Source: Caryophanales bacterium UBA5632 (GTDB lineage Bacteria; Bacillota_I; Bacilli_A; Izemoplasmatales; Hujiaoplasmataceae). Taken from it: a stretch of DNA of 10,114 nucleotides. The stretch is taken from contig DIJY01000048.1 of assembly GCA_002421405.1 (NCBI GenBank), positions 5,628 through 15,741 of the forward strand. The letters run 5' to 3'. The position numbers were made by a program, and so were the translations under genes. The notes beneath the pieces were generated by a model. The model was not told the DNA's origin, did not search any database, and was given only the letters and a program-made list of their open reading frames with translations. This document shows, one piece after another, positions 1-7,763 of the stretch (its first letter is position 1; the number at the start of each line of letters is the position of its first letter).

Positions 1-2400
1 GCTCATAAAACTCTTCCCTTTAATCCAATTGTAACTTCCGATAATGGAACCATCACGATTTATCGTGAAGATATCTTAGCTAGTCATTATAATTCTGACT
101 TTGATATGGTTTATGATGATTATTTTGATCAACTAATCACAACTCAAGAATTTGTTTCATCGATTAAAACAATGATTGAGGGTCAGGAAAATATCCAACT
201 TTATGAGGAATTTCATCCGAATGATAGTCCTTCAAGTACATTTCGTTTTATCTACTCTGAAGAAGATTATATCCTCATCGATTCTTTAATTGGTATGGAT
301 CATTCCTATTTAAAAATCGGTCTCGATAACGATTTGTTGGTGTATCATGAACTTCATTATTATTACGCAAGCAATTCATTAAGCATTAAAGACAGTATCA
401 ATCTAGAATTCAATTATTTTAAGTTTGAAGAGAATAAAGAAGCTGTTTATGTCAATTACTCCAAAGATAATTCTTCTCTAAGATTTACCAGTATTGAACA
501 TGATGAACAATTCACCATCAGTTCGGGTTATGGCGTCATTGAAGGCCCTGAATCAGATGATGTAGGTTATGTCCTAAATATGTATGATCGTGATTTGAAC
601 TGTCAAATTTACCTCCAAATCATCAATGATGAAATTATATCAGAGACCTATGATATTTTTGATGAATATGGGCTCGTCTATCGATATGAAGATATTGATT
701 TATCCGATGATTCGATTAACCTCGCAGTTAACTTTGTGACTGCGACTGGATGGGATTATGTTGTTGCTAGCAATTATACTAGCACTACGCTTGACCAGTT
801 AACTGGGATATTCTTAGCAGATGGCACAAAAATATATGATGACTGGTTTAATTATACTTATACACCGACTTATGGGTATTTAGGGATGAGAATACATCTC
901 GATAATGCGCTTGACTTTACAAATGAAACTTTGAGTTTAAATCAATACGGCTTAATTTTAGAACATCCAAAAGCGACTGTTGATTATTTTAATCAAATTC
1001 ATCTAACGAATTTCTCACAAATAAAAAACCATTTTTATATCGATAATCTCAATTATTTTTCTAATGATTTGCATGAAGAATTGTATCAATACATCGATTT
1101 AGACATCCGAAATGATATTGAAGGTGTCAATGATGAACCCATCATTACAACCGGTGATGTTGAAGCGTTCAATGATGCTTTAGAAATATTTCAAAATAAT
1201 TTATTGGCGTTTCCGAAATATACAAGTAATGGAAGACTTGTGACGCAAATATTGGATGATGATAGAATCATCAGTCAATCTTATACTGACACTTATGATA
1301 TGTTTGACTTAACTGCCATGTACTATAGTTCGCTTACTAATTCGACAGGCAATATGAATAATCAATTGTATCGGTATGTTCTTGACGGAACGAAAGGTCA
1401 ATTGATTGAATATGAAATCATTCAAGAAACTGCTGTCAAGTACGAAATACTAGAGACCGTCGCTACTTATTCAGATTTCATTGATATTTATGATTCGCTT
1501 GTTCAAAGTAGTGGTTTATCCGAAGTGATCCATATAACAAAAACGAATGATCGAACGTATGAACTTGAAGTGACACCAAAATTCTTAAATAGTAGTGGCA
1601 TCGATACAAACCTTTTATTGGAACAACAAGGTATTACTGGACTCGATGACCAAAAAATTATTATCACCTATGAATTTGCCCAAGATTTTTTAAGTTTCGA
1701 TGTTGATTTCACCATTGCAAATTTAGCTCTAGACAATTATGAAGTTAAGATGATGTCTTCATCAACAACAGTGATTGAACCCTTTGTTTTTTTGTCTCCG
1801 CTCGATACCAGTTACTATACTTTTTATTTACCGAAATCACTTAATCAATTTTTATTTACAACGACTTCACCATCCTATTCATACTGGTATCTAGATCAAG
1901 GAACTTTATACATGCAATTGTACTTAAATCCAGGTGAGTATAGTATTAATATTAACGGTGACTATGGAACACCAAAATATAAAGTGTATAATGAGTCGAT
2001 GGAAGAAATACCATACGACATCAGGTTCACTGCACCGATTCAAGGTTATTATTATGTCGTAATTGACTCAGAATACAAACAAGGTGCTTCATTTCAAATC
2101 AATTCAAATCCAACACCTGTTTATTATGATTTTGCAGTAGAAAATACAGATAGTACCCTATCCATGGATCTCAGTATCGGAAATTTTTCTGTAGGTAGAA
2201 TTACGGTACCTTCTTCATCAGTTGATCGGCTCATGATAATATATTCTCACAACATTATAGCCACAGAAGATAACACTCATATTGAAGTGAGCCTTCAATT
2301 TGACGATATCTATTATTTTGATTCATTTTATCCTAATGACATTAGTCAGTCTGAATCAGAAACTGCTTACTTCTTTTTACCAAAAGATCGAGAAATATAA
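1..2400 (+). CDS. Large probable extracellular protein, 5'-partial, cut short by an in-frame TAA
   Basis: The frame is open from the first base of the window, so the real start and any signal peptide lie outside; 799 codons are visible before TAA at 2398-2400. I do not recognise the family for certain. The composition is rich in Tyr, Asp, Asn, Ser and Thr with alternating beta-strand patterns and almost no Cys, as in exported proteins of low-GC bacteria. The middle (about residues 390-620 of the visible part) has a helix-then-sheet look that could be a LolA/LppX-like lipoprotein fold; this is weak inference. From about residue 600 there are consecutive beta-sandwich-like units with phrases such as NPGEYSI and APIQGYYYVVI, resembling pre-peptidase C-terminal (PPC) type modules. 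No membrane helix or LPxTG sorting signal is visible. The next 125 codons in the same frame read as the missing C-terminus, so this is probably a truncated or broken gene. Coding status is confident; function is not. Confidence 0.8.
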   Translation, partial: AHKTLPFNPIVTSDNGTITIYREDILASHYNSDFDMVYDDYFDQLITTQEFVSSIKTMIEGQENIQLYEEFHPNDSPSSTFRFIYSEEDYILIDSLIGMDHSYLKIGLDNDLLVYHELHYYYASNSLSIKDSINLEFNYFKFEENKEAVYVNYSKDNSSLRFTSIEHDEQFTISSGYGVIEGPESDDVGYVLNMYDRDLNCQIYLQIINDEIISETYDIFDEYGLVYRYEDIDLSDDSINLAVNFVTATGWDYVVASNYTSTTLDQLTGIFLADGTKIYDDWFNYTYTPTYGYLGMRIHLDNALDFTNETLSLNQYGLILEHPKATVDYFNQIHLTNFSQIKNHFYIDNLNYFSNDLHEELYQYIDLDIRNDIEGVNDEPIITTGDVEAFNDALEIFQNNLLAFPKYTSNGRLVTQILDDDRIISQSYTDTYDMFDLTAMYYSSLTNSTGNMNNQLYRYVLDGTKGQLIEYEIIQETAVKYEILETVATYSDFIDIYDSLVQSSGLSEVIHITKTNDRTYELEVTPKFLNSSGIDTNLLLEQQGITGLDDQKIIITYEFAQDFLSFDVDFTIANLALDNYEVKMMSSSTTVIEPFVFLSPLDTSYYTFYLPKSLNQFLFTTTSPSYSYWYLDQGTLYMQLYLNPGEYSININGDYGTPKYKVYNESMEEIPYDIRFTAPIQGYYYVVIDSEYKQGASFQINSNPTPVYYDFAVENTDSTLSMDLSIGNFSVGRITVPSSSVDRLMIIYSHNIIATEDNTHIEVSLQFDDIYYFDSFYPNDISQSESETAYFFLPKDREI

Positions 2401-2778
2401 CTTTATTTACACGGTTATTTTGATGGTACATATACCTTTGATTATGAATACATTAACATACCGATTGGCGCTTTTGATAACACTCACAACTGGGTTGATT
2501 TATCGATTTCTCCATTATTATGGATGACAGATGATAGTCCCGTAGTTCATATCAATTTCACCATTACCGAAACTGGTAGTTATCAATTAAGTACATTTTA
2601 TAAAAATTTTGGTCAAACCTATCAAGTGGCTAAACTATATAGAAACGATGGAACGTTAATTGCGTCTAATTGGAGAAGTGCCCCTAGTTTACAAACAGGC
2701 GACTATTATATTGAATACACTAGTAGTAGTCATTCTGGTATATTCGTATTAATCATTCCAAAAATCATTAAACGTTAA
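2401..2778 (+). pseudogene. In-frame C-terminal remainder of the upstream exported protein
   Basis: Directly after the TAA at 2398-2400 the same frame stays open for 125 codons to TAA at 2776-2778. The product keeps the Tyr/Asp-rich beta-strand style of the upstream part, for example LYLHGYFDGTYTFDYEY immediately after the stop. The last 85 residues look like a complete PPC-type beta-sandwich: a GSYQLS strand, then LYRNDGTLIAS, then LQTGDYYIEYT. The first ATG in this stretch (2524) has no ribosome binding site before it and falls inside the domain run, so an independent gene is unlikely. The simplest reading is one ancestral gene ending at 2778, closed by the terminator 13 bases downstream and split by a single base change creating TAA (TAT or TAC for Tyr would fit the strand pattern). 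Readthrough of the TAA or a sequence error are alternatives. Confidence 0.7.
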
Positions 2779-2790
2779 TCAAAACAAAAC

Positions 2791-2822
2791 AAAAAAGATG
2801 CAAAAATTTAGCATCTTTTTTT
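2791..2822. terminator. Bidirectional intrinsic terminator between convergent genes
   Basis: An 11-bp perfect stem, AAAAAAGATGC paired with GCATCTTTTTT, encloses a 9-base loop. It is flanked by an A run on the left and a T run on the right, so it can act in both directions: for the + strand gene ending at 2778 and for the minus-strand membrane protein gene. Confidence 0.9.
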
Positions 2823-2861
2823 GATATTACTGATTTTTTTACTGAATTAGAATTGAACCGA

Positions 2862-2912
2862 TTAAAAGAACGGATTGTCACGTAACAAAAGAAACTTCTT
2901 TGGCAGTTCAAC
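2862..2912 (-). other. Possible former C-terminal tail of the membrane protein
   Basis: In the frame of the membrane protein, the codons after TAA (2913-2915) read VELPKKFLLLRDNPFF and then TAA at 2862-2864. A Lys-rich segment straight after a final membrane helix is what a cytoplasmic tail usually looks like. An open run of 16 codons can occur by chance, so this is only suggestive. Confidence 0.35.
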
Positions 2913-3809
2913 TTACAATATCATCAATAGAAGAATTATAAAGGCATAGGGTATATAACTTAATAGATTGTTCTTAGCTGCATCTTTAAATTTTATTTTA
3001 TCAGTGAATATTAAGTAAAGCCCAACCGTTTCAAATATTAGAATTCCAACAAAGAAAACATAAGATAGATAATTGGGTTGATAAACCGGATATAAGGTTA
3101 AGATTTGAACAAAAACGAGGGAAGCCGGGATGGCTGTAAATAATTGAACAAAAAGAATCTTTTTCTCGATTTCATTATCGACTCTTAATCCATTCAACAT
3201 TAAAAAACGAACTAAGAAATGCATAAAAGAAAATGAAATACCCAAAAGAATAATAAAAAATACAATCAATAATTTTTGTGATTTTAACTGTGTCACTTCG
3301 AATGTTTCATTCTCAAAATAATAATTGAGTATGATATCTTGTTTTTCATAATATTTTAATGCCGGGAAGGTTATGACTTCACTCACACCGGTAATTTCAC
3401 CGACTCCATTTATCTTAACAACTTTAAATGCAGAAGCAAAATACAAATCTTCTCCATGACTATAAAAAACAACCGTATAAGGGTTGGACCGAACTGAATA
3501 GTCTGCGGTTTCGAAATATGCTAAGTAACTTACCCACGTTTCACTTTGAAGATAAGCATAGCTTTCATAATTTGGAACACGCGTCATGAATTGTTCGGTA
3601 AAAGTTCGATCAATCGGATGAACTGGAAATTGAATTGCTGGAATTAATAGATCAAAATACCCTTCTAGCAGTTCTTCATCTTCTTCTGTCGCCCACTGAT
3701 TAATCGTGATAGAAATTCCGATGTTATTATAATAACTCATCGAACGGATTGAAGGGACTAACGCTAAAGATAGTAACAAACTAAAACATAATATCAATAT
3801 TTTTTTCAC
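2913..3809 (-). CDS. Membrane protein with signal peptide, external domain and four C-terminal helices; unknown function
   Basis: The protein has 298 residues and I do not recognise the family. It begins with MKK and a hydrophobic stretch (about 4-20) that looks like a signal peptide or anchor. Residues about 24-177 form a mixed, Tyr-rich, probably external domain. Four membrane helices follow at about 179-200, 219-243, 247-268 and 282-298, with a charged loop at 209-217 (VDNEIEKK region). The start is GTG (3807-3809), chosen because GAGG at 3817-3820 lies 7 bases upstream. A promoter with a perfect -10 lies just before it and the tkt terminator separates it from the gene behind, so it is transcribed on its own. 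The frame continues for 16 plausible codons beyond the TAA (2913-2915), so the C-terminus may have been shortened within or just after the last helix. A membrane sensor or envelope protein is possible, but nothing in the sequence fixes a role. Confidence 0.85.
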   Translation of the reverse strand: MKKILILCFSLLLSLALVPSIRSMSYYNNIGISITINQWATEEDEELLEGYFDLLIPAIQFPVHPIDRTFTEQFMTRVPNYESYAYLQSETWVSYLAYFETADYSVRSNPYTVVFYSHGEDLYFASAFKVVKINGVGEITGVSEVITFPALKYYEKQDIILNYYFENETFEVTQLKSQKLLIVFFIILLGISFSFMHFLVRFLMLNGLRVDNEIEKKILFVQLFTAIPASLVFVQILTLYPVYQPNYLSYVFFVGILIFETVGLYLIFTDKIKFKDAAKNNLLSYIPYAFIILLLMIL

Positions 3810-3848
3810 TTTTAATCCTCAATAGAACTATTGTTTATCTACCTATTT

Positions 3849-3877
3849 ATTATACACCAAGTATTTATCCATGAATA
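3849..3877 (-). promoter_or_regulatory. Promoter of the membrane protein gene
   Basis: On the minus strand a perfect TATAAT -10 box lies at 3849-3854. With 17-bp spacing the -35 position (3872-3877) reads TATTCA, a poor match to TTGACA. The box lies about 40 bases before the GTG start and downstream of the tkt terminator hairpin. Confidence 0.6.
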
Positions 3878-3893
3878 GAGAAAAATCTTTTTT

Positions 3894-3930
3894 TAACAAA
3901 AGCGACAAATGCAAAGGCATCTGTCGCTTT
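3894..3930 (-). terminator. Intrinsic terminator of tkt
   Basis: Read on the minus strand, AAAGCGACAGATGC pairs with GCATTTGTCGCTTT (one G-U pair) around a CTTT loop, followed by a TTTTGTT tract. It begins 8 bases after the tkt stop codon and precedes the promoter of the next gene, so it closes the tkt transcript. Confidence 0.85.
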
Positions 3931-3938
3931 CATATGGA

Positions 3939-5921
3939 TTATCGATTTTTTTTAATCAATGCTTCAACCTTTAATGCGACTGCTCTTGGTGTTAATCCAA
4001 AATGTTCAAAGATTTTTGAAGCAGGGGCTGATAAGCCAAAGGAATCAATTCCGATGGTTAAACCTTCTAGGCCAACGTACTTGTACCAACCCATCGTAGA
4101 ACCGGCTTCAACTGAAATGCGATTTTTTACATGGCGTGGTAGAACTGATTCTTTATAGTCATCTGATTGTTTATCATAAATTTCAAGACAAGGCATTGAA
4201 ACAACCCTGACATCAATCGAAGACTCCTTTAAATCTTTTTTTGCATTCATTGCGATTTCAACTTCTGAACCGGTTGCGATAAGAATCGCATCTGGAACAA
4301 TCTTTTCACTGTCGGATAAAACATAGCCGCCTTTGAAATAATCTTCGTTGTTATGGCTAAATTGCGGTAAGTTTAGTCTTGTTAAAGCAATGCAAGTCGA
4401 TCCATGTCCTTTTAAGGCATCCACCCATGCCGCCGCGGTTTCAACGCCATCGGCAGGACGCCATACTTTCAGATTTGGAACACTGCGCAGCCCAGTTAAT
4501 TGCTCAATCGGTTGATGGGTCGGTCCATCTTCACCGACCCCAATTGAATCATGGGTCAAAACGTAAGTGACAGGAATATCCATTAACGCACTTAAACGGA
4601 TCGCATTTTTCATGTAATCACTGAAAATAAAGAAAGTAGCACAATAAACATTTAAACCGCCGTGAAGATACATGCCATTCGTAACCGCTGCCATCGCATG
4701 TTCTCTGACACCGAAGTGCATATTGGTCCCTAAACGATTTTCAGCACTATAATCTCCACGTTTTTTCATAACTGATTTATTCGAGGGCGCTAAATCGGCA
4801 GAACCGCCGATGAGATTCGGAATAATGTCCGCTAGTTTATTTAATACCGTACTGCTCGTATTTCTCGTGGCGTCCGGTTTATCAAATTTAAATAAATCTT
4901 GATATTCTCTTAAATTTGGAATTTCATTTTTCATCCATTTTGTAAATTCAGTTGCCAGTTCAGGGTAAGCCTTTTGGTAATTGACAAAGAGCTCATTCCA
5001 AGTGTTTTCTGCATCAAGACCTTTTTTAGCGAGTTTCTTATAGTGGTTATAGACTGTTTTTGGCACTTCAAAAGGACCGTATTCCCATCCGAAATAAGCT
5101 TTAGTCGCTTCAATATTGCTTCTGCCTAAAGGGGCTCCATGACAGGCTTCTTCGCCTTGCAAGGGAGAACCATATCCAATCAAGGTTTTACAAACAATTA
5201 ATGTTGGTTTTTCTGTTTGTGATTTTGCTTTTTGAATGGCTTTTCCAACTTCACGAATGTCATTTCCGTCTTTGACATAAATCACATTCCAACCCAAAGC
5301 TTTATGACGTAACCCTACATCTTCGCGGAAGGCAAGATCCGTTACGCCTTCAATCGATATTTCATTGTCATCATAAAACACAATCAGTTTTGACAATTGC
5401 AAGGTTCCTGCTAATGAAGCAGCTTCATTCGTAATGCCTTCCATCATACAACCGTCACCGGCGATGGCGTAAGTGTAGTGATCAACAATGGGGAACCCTG
5501 CTTTATTAAAGTTCGCCGCTAAAAAAGTTTCCGCAATCGCCATTCCAACGGCATTGGCATACCCTTGACCTAACGGACCCGTTGTTGTTTCGACGCCGAC
5601 GGTATGTCCATATTCTGGATGACCCGGTGTTTTTGATCCATATTGACGAAAATTTTTAATCTCTGTTAAGGAAAGTCCATAACCAAATAAATGAAGCAAT
5701 GAATAAACCAGCATCGAACCATGTCCCGCTGATAATACAAAACGGTCCCGGTTAAAGAAATTTGGATTTTTTGGATTATGCACTAGATGATCTGCCCATA
5801 GTTTATAAGATAATGCTGCGGTCCCTAAAGGCAGACCCGGATGTCCACTATTGGCTTTCTCAACGGCTTCAATCGATAACATGCGAATTGCGTTAATGGC
5901 TTGTAATTGGATATTTGTCAT
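3939..5921 (-). CDS. tkt: Transketolase
   Basis: Thiamine diphosphate- and Mg-dependent enzyme of the non-oxidative pentose phosphate pathway, moving two-carbon ketol units between sugar phosphates in the cytoplasm. The 660 residues match the usual bacterial length. Visible landmarks: GHPGLPLG with His27, AGHGS with His67, GPLGQG at 115-120, the cofactor motif starting GDG at 155-157 and ending near Asn186, His261, GGSADLAPS at 372-380, GVREHAM with catalytic Glu407, the THDS...GEDGPTHQ block with His457 and His469, Arg515, and the C-terminal ATGSEVEIA domain from about 540. All expected active-site residues appear present. The start is ATG at 5919-5921 because AAAGG lies 7 bases upstream; a TTG five codons earlier overlaps that ribosome binding site and is unlikely. 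It has its own promoter overlapping the 3' end of uidA, and no terminator separates the two, so some uidA readthrough is possible. Confidence 0.97.
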   Translation of the reverse strand: MTNIQLQAINAIRMLSIEAVEKANSGHPGLPLGTAALSYKLWADHLVHNPKNPNFFNRDRFVLSAGHGSMLVYSLLHLFGYGLSLTEIKNFRQYGSKTPGHPEYGHTVGVETTTGPLGQGYANAVGMAIAETFLAANFNKAGFPIVDHYTYAIAGDGCMMEGITNEAASLAGTLQLSKLIVFYDDNEISIEGVTDLAFREDVGLRHKALGWNVIYVKDGNDIREVGKAIQKAKSQTEKPTLIVCKTLIGYGSPLQGEEACHGAPLGRSNIEATKAYFGWEYGPFEVPKTVYNHYKKLAKKGLDAENTWNELFVNYQKAYPELATEFTKWMKNEIPNLREYQDLFKFDKPDATRNTSSTVLNKLADIIPNLIGGSADLAPSNKSVMKKRGDYSAENRLGTNMHFGVREHAMAAVTNGMYLHGGLNVYCATFFIFSDYMKNAIRLSALMDIPVTYVLTHDSIGVGEDGPTHQPIEQLTGLRSVPNLKVWRPADGVETAAAWVDALKGHGSTCIALTRLNLPQFSHNNEDYFKGGYVLSDSEKIVPDAILIATGSEVEIAMNAKKDLKESSIDVRVVSMPCLEIYDKQSDDYKESVLPRHVKNRISVEAGSTMGWYKYVGLEGLTIGIDSFGLSAPASKIFEHFGLTPRAVALKVEALIKKNR

Positions 5922-5928
5922 AGCGTTT

Positions 5929-5933
5929 CCTTT
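5929..5933 (-). promoter_or_regulatory. Ribosome binding site fixing the tkt start
   Basis: AAAGG on the minus strand, 7 bases before ATG 5919-5921. It directly abuts the alternative TTG codon (5934-5936), which therefore lacks a usable ribosome binding site of its own. Confidence 0.7.
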
Positions 5934-5975
5934 CAATTTTTAATGACATTCGATCTATCTAAAAATATAAATTAA

Positions 5976-6004
5976 ATTATACTATAAAAATCATTTTATT
6001 TCCA
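5976..6004 (-). promoter_or_regulatory. Promoter of tkt
   Basis: Minus-strand TATAAT at 5976-5981 with 17-bp spacing to TGGAAA (5999-6004), which matches TTGACA at four of six positions. The -35 box lies over the last codons of uidA. Predicted leader before the tkt ATG is roughly 48 bases, with no hairpin that suggests a riboswitch. Confidence 0.6.
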
Positions 6005-7696
6005 TTGTTCTTTTAACCAATGTGCTGCCATTTTGGGTTGACGGTCTCTTGTAAATACTCCCTTTTTATTACCATCAATCCGTGTTAATCCTTGCTTGGT
6101 TAAAAAATCAGCAAAGTTCCAGACATGTTCGCCAATCACGAAAGGCAAGGTTTTTAATACTTTTTGGTACTCTTTTAAGAACTCAACTTGAAATTCTTCC
6201 GAAAAAGCAACTGAAGGGAGTTTATGCAATCCAGCAAGGGTGTCCGCACCGAACTCTGTTAAGATCATCGGTTTTTTAAACTTTTGATAATATTGATTGA
6301 GTTGGTCAGTCAATTGATCAAAAATGACTGAAGTATCAGAAAAATCGGTGTACCATCCGGCATATCTATTGAGACCAATCACATCTGCCAATTGCGCCAC
6401 TTTATTTTCTTTTGCGCTCACGTTTTCCACAATTGTAATCGGTAAATCCGTCATTGCACGAAGATGAGCAAATATTTGTTCGAAATAAGGAAGCGCTCCC
6501 GTTTCATAAGTGTTCGCCTCATTCGCAACCGAAATCATCACAACCGAAGGATGATTTTTATCACGTTCAATCAGTTCAGTCAATTGCGCTTTATGTGTTT
6601 CTAACGTTTTTGAATCAACCGTTCCTTCTTTAAAAACTTCTCTAGAACTCCAAAAGTTGAGACCGACAGCTGGGATTTCATCAATGACAAGCAATCCCAT
6701 TTTATCGGCTAAATCATACATTTGTTCTGCGTATGGATAGTGACTGGTTCGAAATGAATTGGCATGAATCCATTTCAAAAGATTAAAGTCACGGATATTG
6801 AGCGCAACATTTGAGGCTTTACCCAATGTAATATGATCTTCATGCATCCCAAAGCCTTTAAAGTAAACGGGCTTGCCATTGAGTAAGAATTCAGTCCCTT
6901 TGATTTCGATATCACGAATTCCGAAGGTTTCTTCGTATAAATCATTCTCGGTCGAAACTCTAAATGTATATAAATGACCTTGACCAATATCCCAAATAAC
7001 AGGATTTAGGACAAACATTTGTCCGTTTTTACCGGTTCCTTTTGCAATGATTTCACCACTAGGAGAAATTAATTCGGATAAAATATTAATCGCATCAGTC
7101 AAAATTTCATAAAAGACAATTGCTTCTTCACCATGTCCTTTGGTTTTTATTAAGATATCGCGAATCGGCATTGAAGGCAATGAATAAAGGTAAACATCAC
7201 GGTGGATTCCGGTTTCATTCGCGAAATCGTGATTGATTGATTGCGTTAATTTACCTTGTTTATCCGCTACTTCACCAATCGGTAAAGTTGTAAAATCAAG
7301 CCGGTTATCAAGCAAAATCGATAACCTTGCTTTTCCTTTTTTGATGAATCGTTCTGGAATGACAAAATCAATCGGTAAAAAGTGACCATTATGTTCACAA
7401 ACAAAGACACCATCAAGATATATTTTTGCTTTATGTCCCGCGGCCCCAATGCGAATTCGCATTTCTGAAAAATTTAATATTTGCGGGATAAAAATTACTC
7501 TTTCATAGCAAACAACACCCACGTAATCACGGATTGCAGCGTCGGTGAAAAGTTCGTTGTAACTGGCAGGCACACCGATTAAATCAGGATTTTTGAGTTG
7601 ATTTTTAGGGACATAATCAGGTTTCACTCGTTCAAAATTCCACAATCCATTGAGACTAATCGCAACTCTTTTGGTATTATTCATTGGATATAGCAT
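5996..7696 (-). CDS. uidA: Beta-glucuronidase, glycoside hydrolase family 2
   Basis: Hydrolyses beta-D-glucuronides to release glucuronate. The 566 residues show the family 2 order: N-terminal sugar-binding sandwich (about 10-175, with ETGIHRDVYLY at 161-171), immunoglobulin-like domain (about 177-265), and TIM barrel from about 270. In the barrel, FRTSHYPYAEQM (315-326) is followed by VIDE (337-340); the acid/base is Glu393 in SVANE and the nucleophile is Glu481 in LTEFGADTLAG. N-x-K at Asn543/Lys545 in GNKKGVFTRDRQPK is the glucuronate carboxylate recognition motif that separates beta-glucuronidases from beta-galactosidases. There is no signal peptide, so it acts in the cytoplasm and needs imported glucuronides; no transporter is in view. 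The segment between VGLN and the helix before Glu393 is about nine residues shorter than I recall for the E. coli enzyme, so it probably lacks a full active-site loop 1. The start ATG at 7694-7696 is supported by GGAGG six bases upstream; a second ATG four codons later is less likely. Confidence 0.95.
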   Translation of the reverse strand: MLYPMNNTKRVAISLNGLWNFERVKPDYVPKNQLKNPDLIGVPASYNELFTDAAIRDYVGVVCYERVIFIPQILNFSEMRIRIGAAGHKAKIYLDGVFVCEHNGHFLPIDFVIPERFIKKGKARLSILLDNRLDFTTLPIGEVADKQGKLTQSINHDFANETGIHRDVYLYSLPSMPIRDILIKTKGHGEEAIVFYEILTDAINILSELISPSGEIIAKGTGKNGQMFVLNPVIWDIGQGHLYTFRVSTENDLYEETFGIRDIEIKGTEFLLNGKPVYFKGFGMHEDHITLGKASNVALNIRDFNLLKWIHANSFRTSHYPYAEQMYDLADKMGLLVIDEIPAVGLNFWSSREVFKEGTVDSKTLETHKAQLTELIERDKNHPSVVMISVANEANTYETGALPYFEQIFAHLRAMTDLPITIVENVSAKENKVAQLADVIGLNRYAGWYTDFSDTSVIFDQLTDQLNQYYQKFKKPMILTEFGADTLAGLHKLPSVAFSEEFQVEFLKEYQKVLKTLPFVIGEHVWNFADFLTKQGLTRIDGNKKGVFTRDRQPKMAAHWLKEQWK

Positions 7697-7702
7697 CCTA
7701 TT

Positions 7703-7707
7703 CCTCC
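7703..7707 (-). promoter_or_regulatory. Strong ribosome binding site of uidA
   Basis: GGAGG on the minus strand, 6 bases before ATG 7694-7696. This selects the first ATG over the one at 7682-7684. Confidence 0.8.
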
Positions 7708-7726
7708 AATCAATATGACTATTTTT

Positions 7727-7755
7727 ATAGTAACATATTTTTAAATATTCATAAA
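7727..7755 (-). promoter_or_regulatory. Probable promoter of uidA
   Basis: Minus-strand TACTAT at 7727-7732 is preceded by TGT, giving an extended -10 (TGnTACTAT). The -35 position at 17-bp spacing (TTTATG, 7750-7755) is weak, as is common with extended -10 promoters. The leader would be only about 24 bases. Confidence 0.45.
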
Positions 7756-7763
7756 TCGTAACT

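Noticed and set aside
2300..2527. 75-codon + strand reading frame overlapping the end of the large protein
   Set aside because: Different frame from the continuous coding frame, with no ribosome binding site; it is a shadow bridging the TAA by chance. A frameshift is not needed because both sides of the TAA are in one frame.
1..2778. Reassignment of TAA to an amino acid to explain the read-on frames
   Set aside because: tkt, uidA and the second stop of the large gene all use TAA as a natural end, and tkt and uidA end at family-typical positions.
2823..2885. + strand open run reading DITDFFTELELNRLKERIVT, resembling a gene fragment
   Set aside because: It has no start or ribosome binding site, begins in the terminator T run, and the same bases are better explained as the minus-strand tail in frame with the membrane protein.
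3894..3930. tkt hairpin as a riboswitch or small RNA
   Set aside because: It is a simple stem-loop with a T-rich tail just after the tkt stop, fully explained as an intrinsic terminator.
3871..4158. 95-codon + strand frame antisense to the 3' end of tkt
   Set aside because: It overlaps the tkt terminator hairpin and conserved tkt codons, and has no ribosome binding site.
5934..5936. TTG as an upstream start for tkt
   Set aside because: It abuts the ribosome binding site that serves the ATG at 5919-5921, and would add residues not typical of transketolases.
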